From contig NZ_CP031264.1 of assembly GCF_003258605.2 (NCBI RefSeq), positions 1,054,001 through 1,118,000 of the forward strand: a stretch of DNA of 64,000 bases, in the 5' to 3' direction. This stretch comes from Peterkaempfera bronchialis (lineage in GTDB: Bacteria > Actinomycetota > Actinomycetes > Streptomycetales > Streptomycetaceae). Positions within the stretch are counted from its first letter, which is position 1, and each line of letters starts with the position of its first letter. Of this stretch, positions 45,489 through 53,907 are shown piece after piece. The notes below the pieces were generated by a model that saw nothing but the letters and a program-made list of their open reading frames with translations, was not told the DNA's origin and did not search any database. The translations under genes and the position numbers were made by a program.

Positions 45489-46676
45489 TCAGGCGACCGG
45501 GTCGAGCAGGTCGCCGAAGGCGTCGGGCAGGGACTTCCAGGCGTCCTCGCCGCCGACCAGCTCCTCGTCCGTCAGCAGGCAGGAGTCCAGCAGGTCGACC
45601 AGGCCGCCGCTGTCCAGTCCCTCGGCGGTGAAGGAGAGCTGCTGCACCCGGTCGCCGTGGACGGCGTGCCAGTCCAGGGCGGCGGCGGCCCGGCGGACCG
45701 GGGGGAACAGCTCCCAGGCGGCGTCGGGCAGCGCGGCCAGCCAGGGCCCGCACTCCTCCACCGCCAGGTTGGCCCCGGCGGCGTCCCAGGCGAGCATCAG
45801 GCCGGGCCGGTTGGCCAGCCAGAAGCGGCCCCGGCTGCGGTGGGCGGCGGGCACCAGCTGCTCCAGCGCGTCATGCAGCCGCGCCGGGTGGAGCGGCCGG
45901 CGGCGCTCCCAGACCAGGGTGGCGACCCCGGCCTCGTCCCGCTCCTGGGGGAGCAGCGCCAGTGCGGGGTTGACCCGGTCGCGGGCGGCGGCCACATCGA
46001 ACCCCGCCAGGGCGGCGCGGGCCAGGGCGCCGGTACCGAGCCGGGCCGACCTGGCCGCCGGGTTGAGCTGCCGCAGGGCGGCCAGCCCGGCGTGCAGTTC
46101 GGCGGAGCCGGCCGCCGCTCCGGCGCGCGGCACAGCGAGCACAGTGGCGTACTCGATCTGGTGGGCCAGCGCCTCGGCGCGGGTGCGCTCGTCCTCGGGC
46201 GCGGTCTGCTGGCCGTGCTCGGCCAGCAGGTCGGGCACCGCCAGGTCGGGCAGCAGATGCAGCGGGTCGACCGCCGCCACCACACCGGCGATCTCCAGCA
46301 GCTCGCCGGTCTCCCGGCCGCCGACCTCGGAACCGGCGATCACCTCGGCGGCGGGGTGCGGGTCGGTGCCGCCCCAGAGTTCGACGATGGCGAGGCGGTG
46401 GCTGCCGGAGTCGGCGATCCGCACCAGTTCGGGGAGCAGGTCCTCGCGCAGGGCGCAGCAGGGGCAGTCGTTGGTCAGCGGCGCGTACGCCGACCGGTGC
46501 GGCCCGGCGGCGTCGCGCACCTCGCGGCGGACCTGGCCGTGCGGGGCCTCGGAGAGGTCGTGGTGGAGGACGATGGCGCGGTCGGTGCCGTCCAGCAGCT
46601 CCTGGACGGCGGCACGACGCGCCTCGGCGTGGACGCCGGCCACCACCACGACGGGCAGCAGGGTGTCCGGGGGCAT
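45489..46676 (-). CDS. CobW/G3E-family zinc-homeostasis protein lacking a P-loop
   Basis: 395 residues; ATG 46676 with GAGGAGG nine bases upstream. The overall layout is CobW: N-terminal GTPase-like half with C-P-C-C-A-L-R (the C-x-C-C metal motif) at about residue 70, and a C-terminal CobW_C half. The usual Walker A G-x-x-G-A-G-K-T is replaced by A-G-V-H-A-E-A-R-R, so nucleotide binding looks impaired. Related actinomycete proteins with the same loss exist as far as I recall. Zinc chaperone or allocation role is inferred from the Zur-box operon. Confidence 0.88.
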   Translation of the reverse strand: MPPDTLLPVVVVAGVHAEARRAAVQELLDGTDRAIVLHHDLSEAPHGQVRREVRDAAGPHRSAYAPLTNDCPCCALREDLLPELVRIADSGSHRLAIVELWGGTDPHPAAEVIAGSEVGGRETGELLEIAGVVAAVDPLHLLPDLAVPDLLAEHGQQTAPEDERTRAEALAHQIEYATVLAVPRAGAAAGSAELHAGLAALRQLNPAARSARLGTGALARAALAGFDVAAARDRVNPALALLPQERDEAGVATLVWERRRPLHPARLHDALEQLVPAAHRSRGRFWLANRPGLMLAWDAAGANLAVEECGPWLAALPDAAWELFPPVRRAAAALDWHAVHGDRVQQLSFTAEGLDSGGLVDLLDSCLLTDEELVGGEDAWKSLPDAFGDLLDPVA

Positions 46677-46690
46677 GCGGATCGCCTCCT

Positions 46691-46996
46691 CTACCAGCTG
46701 GACTTGCGGACGCCGGGCAGGAACCCGGCGTGGGCCTGGTTGCGCAGATTGATCCGGGAGAGGCCGAAGGCACGCAGATAGCCGCGCGGGCGGCCGTCCA
46801 CGGAGTCGCGGTTGCGCAGCCGGGTGCGGCTGGCGTCGCGCGGCTGGCGGTCCAGTTCGCGGCGGGCGGCGGTCCGCTCGGCCTCGCCGGTGCGCGGGTC
46901 CGCCAGGATGCGCTTGAGTTCGGCGCGGCGCTCGGCGTACCTGGCCACCACGGCCAGCCGCCGGTCATTCTTGGCGATCTTGCTCTTCTTGGCCAT
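46691..46996 (-). CDS. rpsN: 30S ribosomal protein S14, zinc-free paralogue
   Basis: 101 residues, the long C-minus form: [11 protein letters not shown] start, no C-x-x-C pairs, and closing [16 protein letters not shown]. It replaces the zinc-binding S14 under zinc limitation. ATG overlaps the L28 stop by one base. Confidence 0.95.
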   Translation of the reverse strand: MAKKSKIAKNDRRLAVVARYAERRAELKRILADPRTGEAERTAARRELDRQPRDASRTRLRNRDSVDGRPRGYLRAFGLSRINLRNQAHAGFLPGVRKSSW

Positions 46997-47232
46997 CAGA
47001 TACTCCCGCCGCGAGCGCGGATACGGGCCACCGCGGCCTCCACGCCGATCCGGTCGACGGTCTTGAGGCCCTTGGTGCTGAGGGTGAGCCGGATGTGGCG
47101 GCGCTCGCTGGGCAGCCAGTAGCGGCGGGTCTGGATGTTGGGGTCGAAGCGGCGGCGGGTGCGGCGGTGCGAGTGGGAGATCGCATTGCCGAAGCCCGGC
47201 TTGCGGCCGGTGAGCTGGCAGTGGGCGGACAC
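46996..47232 (-). CDS. rpmB: 50S ribosomal protein L28, zinc-free paralogue
   Basis: 78 residues from GTG 47232. Conserved [22 protein letters not shown]; the C-x-x-C pair of the zinc form is reduced to a single early Cys. First gene of the operon after the Zur-like box; its start is about 90 bp downstream of that box. Confidence 0.95.
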   Translation of the reverse strand: MSAHCQLTGRKPGFGNAISHSHRRTRRRFDPNIQTRRYWLPSERRHIRLTLSTKGLKTVDRIGVEAAVARIRARGGSI

Positions 47233-47321
47233 GGGTCCTCCGGGTCGTTCGGGTCCCGTGGGCGGGCAGGGGTGCGCACGGGGTGCCGTCCGGGCGGTGT
47301 CCCGGCGGCACTCCCCACTAT

Positions 47322-47336
47322 AGAAAATGGTTTTCA
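47322..47336. promoter_or_regulatory. Zur box AGAAAATGGTTTTCA
   Basis: 15-bp near-palindrome matching the actinobacterial Zur consensus (TGAAAATGATTTTCA type) at 13 of 15 positions by eye. AT-rich in a very GC-rich setting, directly upstream of rpmB-rpsN-cobW-rpsR, the classical Zur regulon members. Confidence 0.85.
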
Positions 47337-47362
47337 AAATCGCCAGCCCCGCCCACCGCCGC

Positions 47363-47836
47363 TCAGCCGCGCGGGTCCCTGGTGGTCATCCGCGCCTTGC
47401 GCAGCGCGGCGTGCAGCCGCCTCGGGTCGGTGAGCAGTCCGCTGCCGTCCGGCGGGATCAGCCAGTGCAGCGGTCCATACGTCTGGCTCGGCAGCGGCAC
47501 CCGCAGCCGACCGCCCCGGCCGGCCACCGTCACGCCGATCGGTCGCGGCCCGAACCCGGCCCAGCACTCGGCCGAGCCGGTCGGCACCAGCACGCTCACC
47601 ATCGCCTCCGGGACACAGACCAGCGCCGGGCCGACGGCCCCGGCGTAGCGCAGCATGTCCAGCGCTTCCAGGCCCAGCGGGATGCGGGCGTGCACCACGT
47701 CCCAGGCCAGGCCGATCGCCAGGGCCGCCGCGCCGTCCGGACTGCCGTCCCACTCCGCCAGCGCCACCCCCGGTACGGGCGCGGCGCGCAGCAGCCAGCC
47801 GACGGCGCTGACCGCTCCGGATGTCCCTCCCGCCAT
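47363..47836 (-). CDS. Hypothetical protein, primase/polymerase-like streptomycete family
   Basis: 157 residues; ATG 47836, without a clear ribosome site. Sequence has [19 protein letters not shown] and W-L-I-P-P-D-G-S-G, reminiscent of the bifunctional primase/polymerase N-domain fragments often next to XRE/DUF5753 genes, but it is too short to call. Just downstream of the XRE gene (49 bp), same strand. Confidence 0.6.
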   Translation of the reverse strand: MAGGTSGAVSAVGWLLRAAPVPGVALAEWDGSPDGAAALAIGLAWDVVHARIPLGLEALDMLRYAGAVGPALVCVPEAMVSVLVPTGSAECWAGFGPRPIGVTVAGRGGRLRVPLPSQTYGPLHWLIPPDGSGLLTDPRRLHAALRKARMTTRDPRG

Positions 47837-47885
47837 GGACCCGAGCGTACGGGCATTGCTGCGCGGCGCAGTTCCAGATTGCGCC

Positions 47886-48770
47886 CTATTGCGAATCTTC
47901 TGCCGTGCGCGGCAGTTGCTGCGGCAGCGCGGGCCCGGCGGACAGCTCGGCCATCACCCCGGCCACGATCCGGCGGGCCGCCGGACCATAGGCGGCGGCG
48001 CCGGCGTGCCGCTCGAAGACCTGCTCGTAGAGCGCCACTTCACGCCGGTCGGTGAGGTTGAGTTCGGCGCTCCAGGTCTCGACCTGCACCAGCCGGTCGT
48101 CGAAGATCCAGAAGGGGTGCAGCGGCATCAGCGGCAGCGGCGCCCCGTCGGGGATCACCCCGAACCGCAGATTGCCCAGCGAACCGACCGCCAGCAGCCG
48201 GTCCAGCTGGCCCCGGTGCACCTCCACCGGGCAGACCCGGGTGCGCAGCGCCGCCGTGGTCAGCACGAAGTGGAACTCCTTCCCCGACTCGTACAGGGCC
48301 CGCTGACGCTCCATCCGGACCCGCACCGCCGCGCCCCCGTCGTCGGGCGTGCCGCGCAGCGCGCACAGCTGGGCGAAGAGGTGCCGGGCGTACTCGGCGG
48401 TCTGGAGCAGTCCCGGCACCACACCGGTCTCGAAGGCGCGCAGCAGCCGGGTCCTGGAGTCCAGTTCGACGGCGACCCGCTGGCGCGGGGCGTGCCCGGC
48501 CCGCAGCGAGCGGCGCCAGGAGACATAGTGGCTGTCCAGCGCATGCAGCCGGGCGGCGAGGTCCTCGGCGGCGTCGGGGGCGCCCACCGCCTTCGCCCAG
48601 GCCGCGATGTCCGCCTCGGAGGGCGTCTGCCTGCCGTGCTCGATCCGGGAGACCTTGGAGGCGGCCCAGCCGAGGTCGGCGGCGAGCTCCTTGCCGTTGA
48701 GACCGGCCTCCCGGCGCAGCCGGTGCAGCCAGCCGCCGAGCATCTCGCGCTCGCGTTGAAAGTCCGTCAT
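47886..48770 (-). CDS. XRE-family regulator with DUF5753 domain
   Basis: 294 residues from ATG 48770 with AGGAG seven bases upstream. HTH at about residues 14-60 (L-N-G-K-E-L-A-A-D-L-G-W-A-A-S-K-V-S-R-I-E), then the DUF5753 sensor-like domain (about 100-275: P-G-L-L-Q-T-A-E-Y-A-R, E-F-H-F-V-L-T-T-A-A-L, F-D-D-R-L-V-Q-V-E-T). Streptomycetes encode dozens of such regulators, usually paired with a small protein. Its pair here is the 69-residue gene 37 bp upstream. Confidence 0.93.
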   Translation of the reverse strand: MTDFQREREMLGGWLHRLRREAGLNGKELAADLGWAASKVSRIEHGRQTPSEADIAAWAKAVGAPDAAEDLAARLHALDSHYVSWRRSLRAGHAPRQRVAVELDSRTRLLRAFETGVVPGLLQTAEYARHLFAQLCALRGTPDDGGAAVRVRMERQRALYESGKEFHFVLTTAALRTRVCPVEVHRGQLDRLLAVGSLGNLRFGVIPDGAPLPLMPLHPFWIFDDRLVQVETWSAELNLTDRREVALYEQVFERHAGAAAYGPAARRIVAGVMAELSAGPALPQQLPRTAEDSQ

Positions 48771-48807
48771 GGCGACGCTCCTGACTGCCGGCCGGCCCGG
48801 CTCGGGG

Positions 48808-49017
48808 CTACCCGTCTCTGTCACTGCCCGGGGCGAAGGCCAGCAGTTCCCGGGGGATCTCCACCGCGGTCTCCCCCGGCAGCAGGTCCCGCAGCTGGGC
48901 GACCGTACCGGGGTCGGTGACCCGGTAGCCCTGGACGACCAGGGTGCCTCGGTCGGTGGCGTACAGGGTGGGGCAGTTGCCGTCGGTGGAGGTGGTTCCG
49001 AGGAGGGTGAGCTGCAT
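48808..49017 (-). CDS. Small partner protein of XRE/DUF5753 regulator
   Basis: 69 residues from ATG 49017 with AAGGA nine bases upstream. D-G-N-C-P-T-L-Y-A-T-D-R-G-T-L-V-V-Q-G-Y-R-V-T-D and V-E-I-P-R-E-L-L are the hallmarks of a small streptomycete family found beside XRE/DUF5753 genes. Cytoplasmic; function unknown. Not a DUF397 protein. Confidence 0.85.
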   Translation of the reverse strand: MQLTLLGTTSTDGNCPTLYATDRGTLVVQGYRVTDPGTVAQLRDLLPGETAVEIPRELLAFAPGSDRDG

Positions 49018-49049
49018 GGATGGCGGTTCCTTGACGGTGGCCCATACAG

Positions 49050-49073
49050 CAATTGCCGGCTGCCAACAATTGC
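49050..49073. promoter_or_regulatory. Direct repeats CAATTGC spaced 17 bp upstream of the XRE-partner operon
   Basis: CAATTGC occurs at 49050-49056 and 49067-49073, AT-richer than the surroundings and 33-56 bp upstream of the small gene start. Likely promoter/operator zone for the small gene and the XRE gene. Confidence 0.45.
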
Positions 49074-49290
49074 TAACACCGCTCCGGTACGGTGCGCAAC
49101 CGATCCTGACACGGTGTGAGGTGCGAAGGGGCGCAGGCAGGGCGGATGACCCGGGTGTCACCACTGCGCTCCGGCGCGAACGCCGTTGAGGCGCGCTCCC
49201 TTTGCGCATCGGCACCACCCCCGCCGACCCCAGGGGGGCGGGCGGTGAGGGCGAAGGGGGCGGCCGGCGCTGAGCGGTCGTATGCACCGC

Positions 49291-49503
49291 CTAGCGCTGC
49301 GGGACGTCCTTGACGAACACGATGCCGTCGCTGTCCGCCAGATGGGCCGGGTCGAGCGGGGCGTAGCCGAACCAGGGGGATACGCGGGGCGCGGGCCGCG
49401 TGCCGCCGAGGGCGGCAGCCAACCGGGCGCGGTCGATGACGCGGCGGTCCTCCGGGAGCGCGTACAGCAGTCCTTCGACGGTGTCCGGCGGCGGCGTGTC
49501 CAC
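49291..49503 (-). CDS. Hypothetical protein
   Basis: 70 residues from GTG 49503; ATG 49539 in frame is an alternative but would overlap the divergent gene. Codon third positions are almost all G or C, which supports coding. No known family recognised; features include a E-D-R-R-V-I-D-R-A-R-L-A helix and closing F-V-K-D-V-P-Q-R. Divergent and only 14 bp from the truncated MerR-type gene. Confidence 0.5.
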   Translation of the reverse strand: MDTPPPDTVEGLLYALPEDRRVIDRARLAAALGGTRPAPRVSPWFGYAPLDPAHLADSDGIVFVKDVPQR

Positions 49504-49517
49504 TCCCTGGTGCCGCA

Positions 49518-49874
49518 GTGTCCGGGCCCGGCCGCACATTCATCGGGCCGCTGGCGGGGAAGCTCGGAATCCGGCCCGCGACGCTGCGCGCATGGGAGCG
49601 CGCCGGGCTGGTGCGCCCGCGCCGCGACCCGCTGACCGGGTACCGCGTCTACGACGAGGCCGACGTACGGGACGCCCGGCTGGCCCACCAGCTCAGGCGG
49701 GGCGGCTATCTGCTGGAGCAGATCGCCCCGCTGATCGCCCAGGTGCGGGCGGCCGGCGGGCTGGAACCGCTGGAGGCCGCACTCTGCGACTGGCACGGTC
49801 GGCTGTCCGCCCGGGGGCGGGCGATGCTGACCGGGGCCGCAGAGCTGAAGGCGTACCTCCGAGAACGCGGATGA
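49518..49874 (+). CDS. TioE/MerR-type regulator, truncated (C-terminal HTH half)
   Basis: 118 residues, GTG start at 49518. HTH of MerR/TioE type (I-R-P-A-T-L-R-A-W-E-R-A-G-L-V-R-P-R-R-D-P-L-T-G-Y-R-V-Y, about 16-43), then Q-L-R-R-G-G-Y-L-L-E-Q-I-A and the R-L-x-A-R-G-R-A-M-L tail. Recalled full-length TioE-like proteins are about twice as long and have two HTH units; only the second is here. Too little space exists upstream for a promoter besides the divergent 49291-49503 gene. Confidence 0.65.
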   Translation: MSGPGRTFIGPLAGKLGIRPATLRAWERAGLVRPRRDPLTGYRVYDEADVRDARLAHQLRRGGYLLEQIAPLIAQVRAAGGLEPLEAALCDWHGRLSARGRAMLTGAAELKAYLRERG

Positions 49875-49974
49875 GACGTCGGCCGCCAACCGGGGGGGTG
49901 GCGCCGGTACAAGTGCCCGGTGCTGCCGTGGAGGATCTTCCGCGCGAGGGTGGTCCTCGGCCCCCGGGGCGCGC

Positions 49975-51240
49975 TCAGCCTGCCGAGAGGTCGCGGGCCA
50001 GGGCCTCGCCGACCCGCTCCAGAAGCGGGCCGGCCTCGGCGATGCTGCGGGCCGGGTCGGGCTGAAGGGCGGTCAGGGCGTAGACCCGGAGGAAGCCGGC
50101 GGCCTCCGACTGGGCTGCGGTGAGGTCGAACCGCCCGCAGACGGCGACCACCGGCAGGCCGTGGCGGCGGGCGGCCTCGGCCACGCCGAGCGGGGCCTTG
50201 CCGTGCAGGGTCTGCCGGTCCAGCGCCCCCTCACCGGTGACCACCAGCGTGGCCTGCTCCAGGGCGTGCGCAAAGCCCAGCACCTCCAGCAGCACCTCGA
50301 TGCCGGGCCGCCGTACGGCGCCCAGCGCGGCCATCGCCCCGTAGCCGGCCCCGCCCGCCGCCCCGGCGCCGGGCAGCTCGGCCGCGCGGGCGGCACCCGG
50401 CCCGGCGGCCCGGCCGAGGACGTCCGCGAACCGGGCCAGCCCCGCCTCCAGCCGGGCGACGTCCCCGGGCCCGGCGCCCTTCTGCGGCCCGTACACGGCC
50501 GCCGCGCCCTTCTCCCCGAGCAGCGGGTTGTCCACATCCGAGGCGAGCACCAGCCCGGTGTCGGCCAGCCGGGCGACGTCCCCGGGCCCGGCGCCCTTCT
50601 GCGGCCCGTACACGGCCGCCGCGCCCTTCTCCCCGAGCAGCGGGTTGTCCACATCCGAGGCGAGCACCAGCCCGGTGTCGGCCAGCCGGGCGTCCAGGCC
50701 GGACAGGTCGATGCGGTCGAGCGCCGCAAGGCCGCCCCCACCGGGCGGCAGCGGGTGGCCGGCCGCATCCAGGAGGCGGGCGCCCAGCGCGGTGAGCAGA
50801 CCGGCGCCGCCGTCCGTGGAGGCGCTGCCGCCGACGCCGAGCACCACCGTGCGGGCCCCGGCGTCGAGCGCGGCGCGGATCAGCTCCCCGGTGCCGTGGG
50901 TGCCCGCGCGCAGCGGTTCCGGACGGCCGCCGGGCAGCCTGCGCAACCCGGACGCCTCGGCCATCTCGACCACGGCGGTCTCTCCGCGCAGCGCGAAGGC
51001 GGCCCGTACCGGATCGCCCAGCGGCCCGGCCACCACCGCCTCCCGGCGCGCGAAGCCGGCCGCCACGGCGGCGTCCACGGTGCCGTCGCCGCCGTCGGCG
51101 ACCGGGAGCAGGGTGACCGCGATGCCCGGCTCGGCCCGCCGCAGCCCGGCGGCGAGGTGCCGGGCCACCTCGACGGCGGTCAGCGACCCCTTGAACTTGT
51201 CGGGGGCGAGCAGCAGATGCAGCGGGCGGGCGGGGCTCAC
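49975..51240 (-). CDS. Glycerate kinase with internal 39-residue duplication
   Basis: 421 residues; the family is usually about 380. Starts L-L-L-A-P-D-K-F-K-G-S-L-T-A, with G-V-G-G-S-A-S-T-D-G-G and G-E-G-A-L-D-R-Q-T. Phosphorylates glycerate in photorespiratory-type or allantoin/glyoxylate pathways. Residues about 190-267 are a perfect tandem copy of 39 residues (A-D-T-G-L-V-L-A-S-D-V-D-N-P-L-L-G-E), encoded by 50451-50684. Removing one copy gives a normal-length enzyme, so the duplication is probably recent and may inactivate the protein, or be an assembly artefact. Confidence 0.92.
   Translation of the reverse strand: MSPARPLHLLLAPDKFKGSLTAVEVARHLAAGLRRAEPGIAVTLLPVADGGDGTVDAAVAAGFARREAVVAGPLGDPVRAAFALRGETAVVEMAEASGLRRLPGGRPEPLRAGTHGTGELIRAALDAGARTVVLGVGGSASTDGGAGLLTALGARLLDAAGHPLPPGGGGLAALDRIDLSGLDARLADTGLVLASDVDNPLLGEKGAAAVYGPQKGAGPGDVARLADTGLVLASDVDNPLLGEKGAAAVYGPQKGAGPGDVARLEAGLARFADVLGRAAGPGAARAAELPGAGAAGGAGYGAMAALGAVRRPGIEVLLEVLGFAHALEQATLVVTGEGALDRQTLHGKAPLGVAEAARRHGLPVVAVCGRFDLTAAQSEAAGFLRVYALTALQPDPARSIAEAGPLLERVGEALARDLSAG
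50451..50684 (-). repeat. Perfect 117-bp tandem duplication inside glycerate kinase gene
   Basis: Copy A 50451-50567, copy B 50568-50684, identical at every base by inspection. 117 is divisible by three, so the frame is kept. Confidence 0.95.
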
Positions 51241-51374
51241 GGTCGTCCTTCCGGTCCTGCGGTACGGCGGCGACCGGCGTCGGGGCGCCGGTGCGTGCCA
51301 CCCTGCCAGGTGACCGGGCCCGGCGCACCGGGCAACGGTGGGGCGGGCAACGGTAGGGCAAGCAACGGCGGCGC

Positions 51375-52406
51375 TCAGGCGGGGGCGGCGGAGGCCACTG
51401 CGGGGATCACGGCGGCGCCATAGGCGTCGATGGTCGACTCCACGGCGTCATGCATGGCGTAGACGGCGAACTGGTCCACGCCCAGCGAGCGCAGCTGCTC
51501 CAGCCTGGCGATCTGCGCCTCGGGCGGGCCGATCAGGCAGAAGCGGTCCACGATCCCGTCCGGGACAAAGGCGGTGTCGGGGTTTCCGGCCCGCCCGTGG
51601 TGGCTGTAGTCATAGCCGTGGCGCTCCTTGATATAGGCGGTCAGCGCCTCGGGGACCATCGCGGAGTGTTCGCCGTAGCGGGCGACCAGGTCGGCGACAT
51701 GGTTGCCGACCATGCCGCCGAACCAGCGGCACTGCTCGCGGGCGTGGGCGAGGGCGGCGGGCGAGTCGTCGGCGGTGACATAGGCGGGGGCGGCGACGCA
51801 GACGGTGACCGAACCGGGGTCGCGGCCGGCCTCGGCGGCGGCGGTGCGCACCGCCTTGACCATCCACTCGGTGAGGTAGGGGTCGGCGAGTTGCAGGATG
51901 AAGCCGTCGGCCTGACGGCCGGCCAGCGCAAGCGCCTTGGGCCCGTACGCGGCCATCCAGACCGGCAGCGAGGCGCCGGGCCGCACCCAGGGCAGCCGCA
52001 TGGTGGTGGCGTCGACCTCGGCCTCGCGGCCCTCGGCCAGCTCCTTGATGGCGTGCATGGCCTCGCCGAGGCGGGCCAGGGTGGCGGGGCGGCGTCCGGC
52101 CACCCGCATCGCGGAGTCGCCCCGGCCGATGCCGCAGACGGTGCGGTTGCCGTACAGGTCGTTGAGGGTGGCGAAGAGGGAGGCGGTCACCTCCCAGGTG
52201 CGGGTGCCCGGGTTGGTGACCATCGGGCCGACGGTGAGCCGCTCGGTCTCCGCCAGGATGCGGCTGTAGAGGACAAAGGGCTCCTGCCAGAGCACGCAGG
52301 AGTCAAAGGTCCAGCCGTGGCTGAAGCCCGCCCGCTCCGCGCGTTTCATCCGCTCGATGAGCAGCTGCGCGGGCGGGTCGGTCTGGAGCACAAGGCCGAT
52401 GTCCAC
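51375..52406 (-). CDS. LLM-class F420-type oxidoreductase
   Basis: 343 residues from GTG 52406 with AGGAGG seven bases upstream. Luciferase-like monooxygenase barrel with G-R-G-D-S-A-M and V-W-M-A-A-Y-G-P-K, resembling the TIGR03842 family that accompanies dihydropyrimidinase genes. Uses F420 or FMN to reduce or oxidise an organic substrate. Gap of 100 bp to the hydantoinase gene; probably acts on the same pathway. Confidence 0.9.
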   Translation of the reverse strand: MDIGLVLQTDPPAQLLIERMKRAERAGFSHGWTFDSCVLWQEPFVLYSRILAETERLTVGPMVTNPGTRTWEVTASLFATLNDLYGNRTVCGIGRGDSAMRVAGRRPATLARLGEAMHAIKELAEGREAEVDATTMRLPWVRPGASLPVWMAAYGPKALALAGRQADGFILQLADPYLTEWMVKAVRTAAAEAGRDPGSVTVCVAAPAYVTADDSPAALAHAREQCRWFGGMVGNHVADLVARYGEHSAMVPEALTAYIKERHGYDYSHHGRAGNPDTAFVPDGIVDRFCLIGPPEAQIARLEQLRSLGVDQFAVYAMHDAVESTIDAYGAAVIPAVASAAPA

Positions 52407-52506
52407 GGGGTCCTCCTGGGAGGTACGGGATCGCCGGGCCGCCCGGCGGCCGGGCCCGCGAGGGGTCCGGCGGCCGGGCGCGGTCGGCGATGCGTGGCGG
52501 CTGGGG

Positions 52507-53907
52507 TCAGCCGAGGTACTGGCAGGTGGCGCGCGCCAGATGGCGGCCGTGTCCGGCCCGGCCGAGGTAGCGGCCGCCGTCCACGATGACGGTGCCCCGG
52601 GAGAGCACGGTGCGGGCCCGGCCGGTGACCTGCCTGCCCTCGTAGGGCGAGTAGTCGACGTTCATATGGTGGGTGGCGGCGGAGAGGGTCTGCTCGGCGG
52701 CGGGGTCGTAGACGACGAGGTCGGCGTCGGAGCCGGGGGCGATGGTGCCCTTGCGGGGGTACAGGCCGAACATCCGGGCCGGGGTGGCGCAGGCGATGTC
52801 GATCCAGCGGCGGCGGGAGATCCGGCCCTCGACCACGGCCTGGTGGAGCAGGTCCATCCGGCTCTCCACCCCGGGCAGGCCGTTGGGGATCTTGGAGAAG
52901 TCGCCACGGCCGAGCTCCTTCTGCCCGGCGAAGCAGAAGGGGCAGTGGTCGGTGGAGACCACCTGGAGGTCGCCGGTGCGCAGACCCTTCCACAGCTCGG
53001 CCTGGTGCTCCCGGGGCCGCAGCGGGGTGGAGCAGACGTACTTGGCGCCCTCGAAGCCGGGCTCGGCGAGGTTGTCGGTGGAGAGGAAGAGGTACTGGGG
53101 GCAGGTCTCGCCGAAGACGGGGAGGCCCTGGCGGCGGGCGGTGGCCAGCTCGGCGACGGCGGAGGCGGCGGAGACATGGACCACATAGAGCGGCGCCCCG
53201 GCGACCCGGGCGAGCGCGATGGCCCGGTGGGTGGCCTCGGCCTCCAGCACCTCGCGGCGGACCTCGCCGTGGTACCGGGGGTCGGTCTGCCCGGCGGCGA
53301 GCGCCTGCTCCACCAGGACGTCGATGGCGATGCCGTTCTCCGCGTGCATCATGATCAGCCCGCCGTTGGCGGCGCCCCGCTGCATGGCCCGCAGGATGCG
53401 TCCGTCGTCGCTGTAGAAGACGCCGGGGTAGGCCATGAAGAGCTTGAAGGAGGTGACACCCTCCGCTACCAGGGCGTCCATCTCCTTGAGGGAGTCCTCG
53501 CGGACGTCGGAGAGGATCATATGGAAGCCGTAGTCGATGGCGCAGTTGCCCTCGGCCTTGGCGTGCCAGGCGTCCAGTCCCTCGCGGAGCGAGCCGCCCA
53601 CCGACTGGATGGCGAAGTCCACGATGGTGGTGGTGCCGCCCCAGGCTGCGGCCCGGGTACCGGTCTCGAAGGTGTCGGAGGCATAGGTGCCGCCGAAGGG
53701 CATCTCCATATGGGTGTGGGCGTCCACGCCCCCCGGGATCACATAGTGGCCGGTGGCGTCGATCTCGGTGTCGGCGGTCCAGCCGGCGGCCACCGTGCTG
53801 CCGCTCGCGGCGAGGGCGACGACCTGCTCGCCCTCGATCAGCACATCGGCCTTGACCTCCTCGGCGGCGGTGATGACGAGTCCGCCGCGAATGACGGTGC
53901 GGGTCAC
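52507..53907 (-). CDS. Dihydropyrimidinase / D-hydantoinase
   Basis: 466 residues; GTG 53907 overlaps the aminotransferase stop by 4 bp. Amidohydrolase barrel with metal ligands H-T-H (about 64-66), carbamylated Lys in S-F-K-L-F-M-A-Y, H in M-M-H-A-E-N, H in V-V-H-V-S, and D in S-T-D-H-C-P-F. Hydrolyses 5,6-dihydropyrimidines to N-carbamyl-beta-amino acids, the second step of reductive pyrimidine breakdown. Cytoplasmic. Confidence 0.94.
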   Translation of the reverse strand: MTRTVIRGGLVITAAEEVKADVLIEGEQVVALAASGSTVAAGWTADTEIDATGHYVIPGGVDAHTHMEMPFGGTYASDTFETGTRAAAWGGTTTIVDFAIQSVGGSLREGLDAWHAKAEGNCAIDYGFHMILSDVREDSLKEMDALVAEGVTSFKLFMAYPGVFYSDDGRILRAMQRGAANGGLIMMHAENGIAIDVLVEQALAAGQTDPRYHGEVRREVLEAEATHRAIALARVAGAPLYVVHVSAASAVAELATARRQGLPVFGETCPQYLFLSTDNLAEPGFEGAKYVCSTPLRPREHQAELWKGLRTGDLQVVSTDHCPFCFAGQKELGRGDFSKIPNGLPGVESRMDLLHQAVVEGRISRRRWIDIACATPARMFGLYPRKGTIAPGSDADLVVYDPAAEQTLSAATHHMNVDYSPYEGRQVTGRARTVLSRGTVIVDGGRYLGRAGHGRHLARATCQYLG

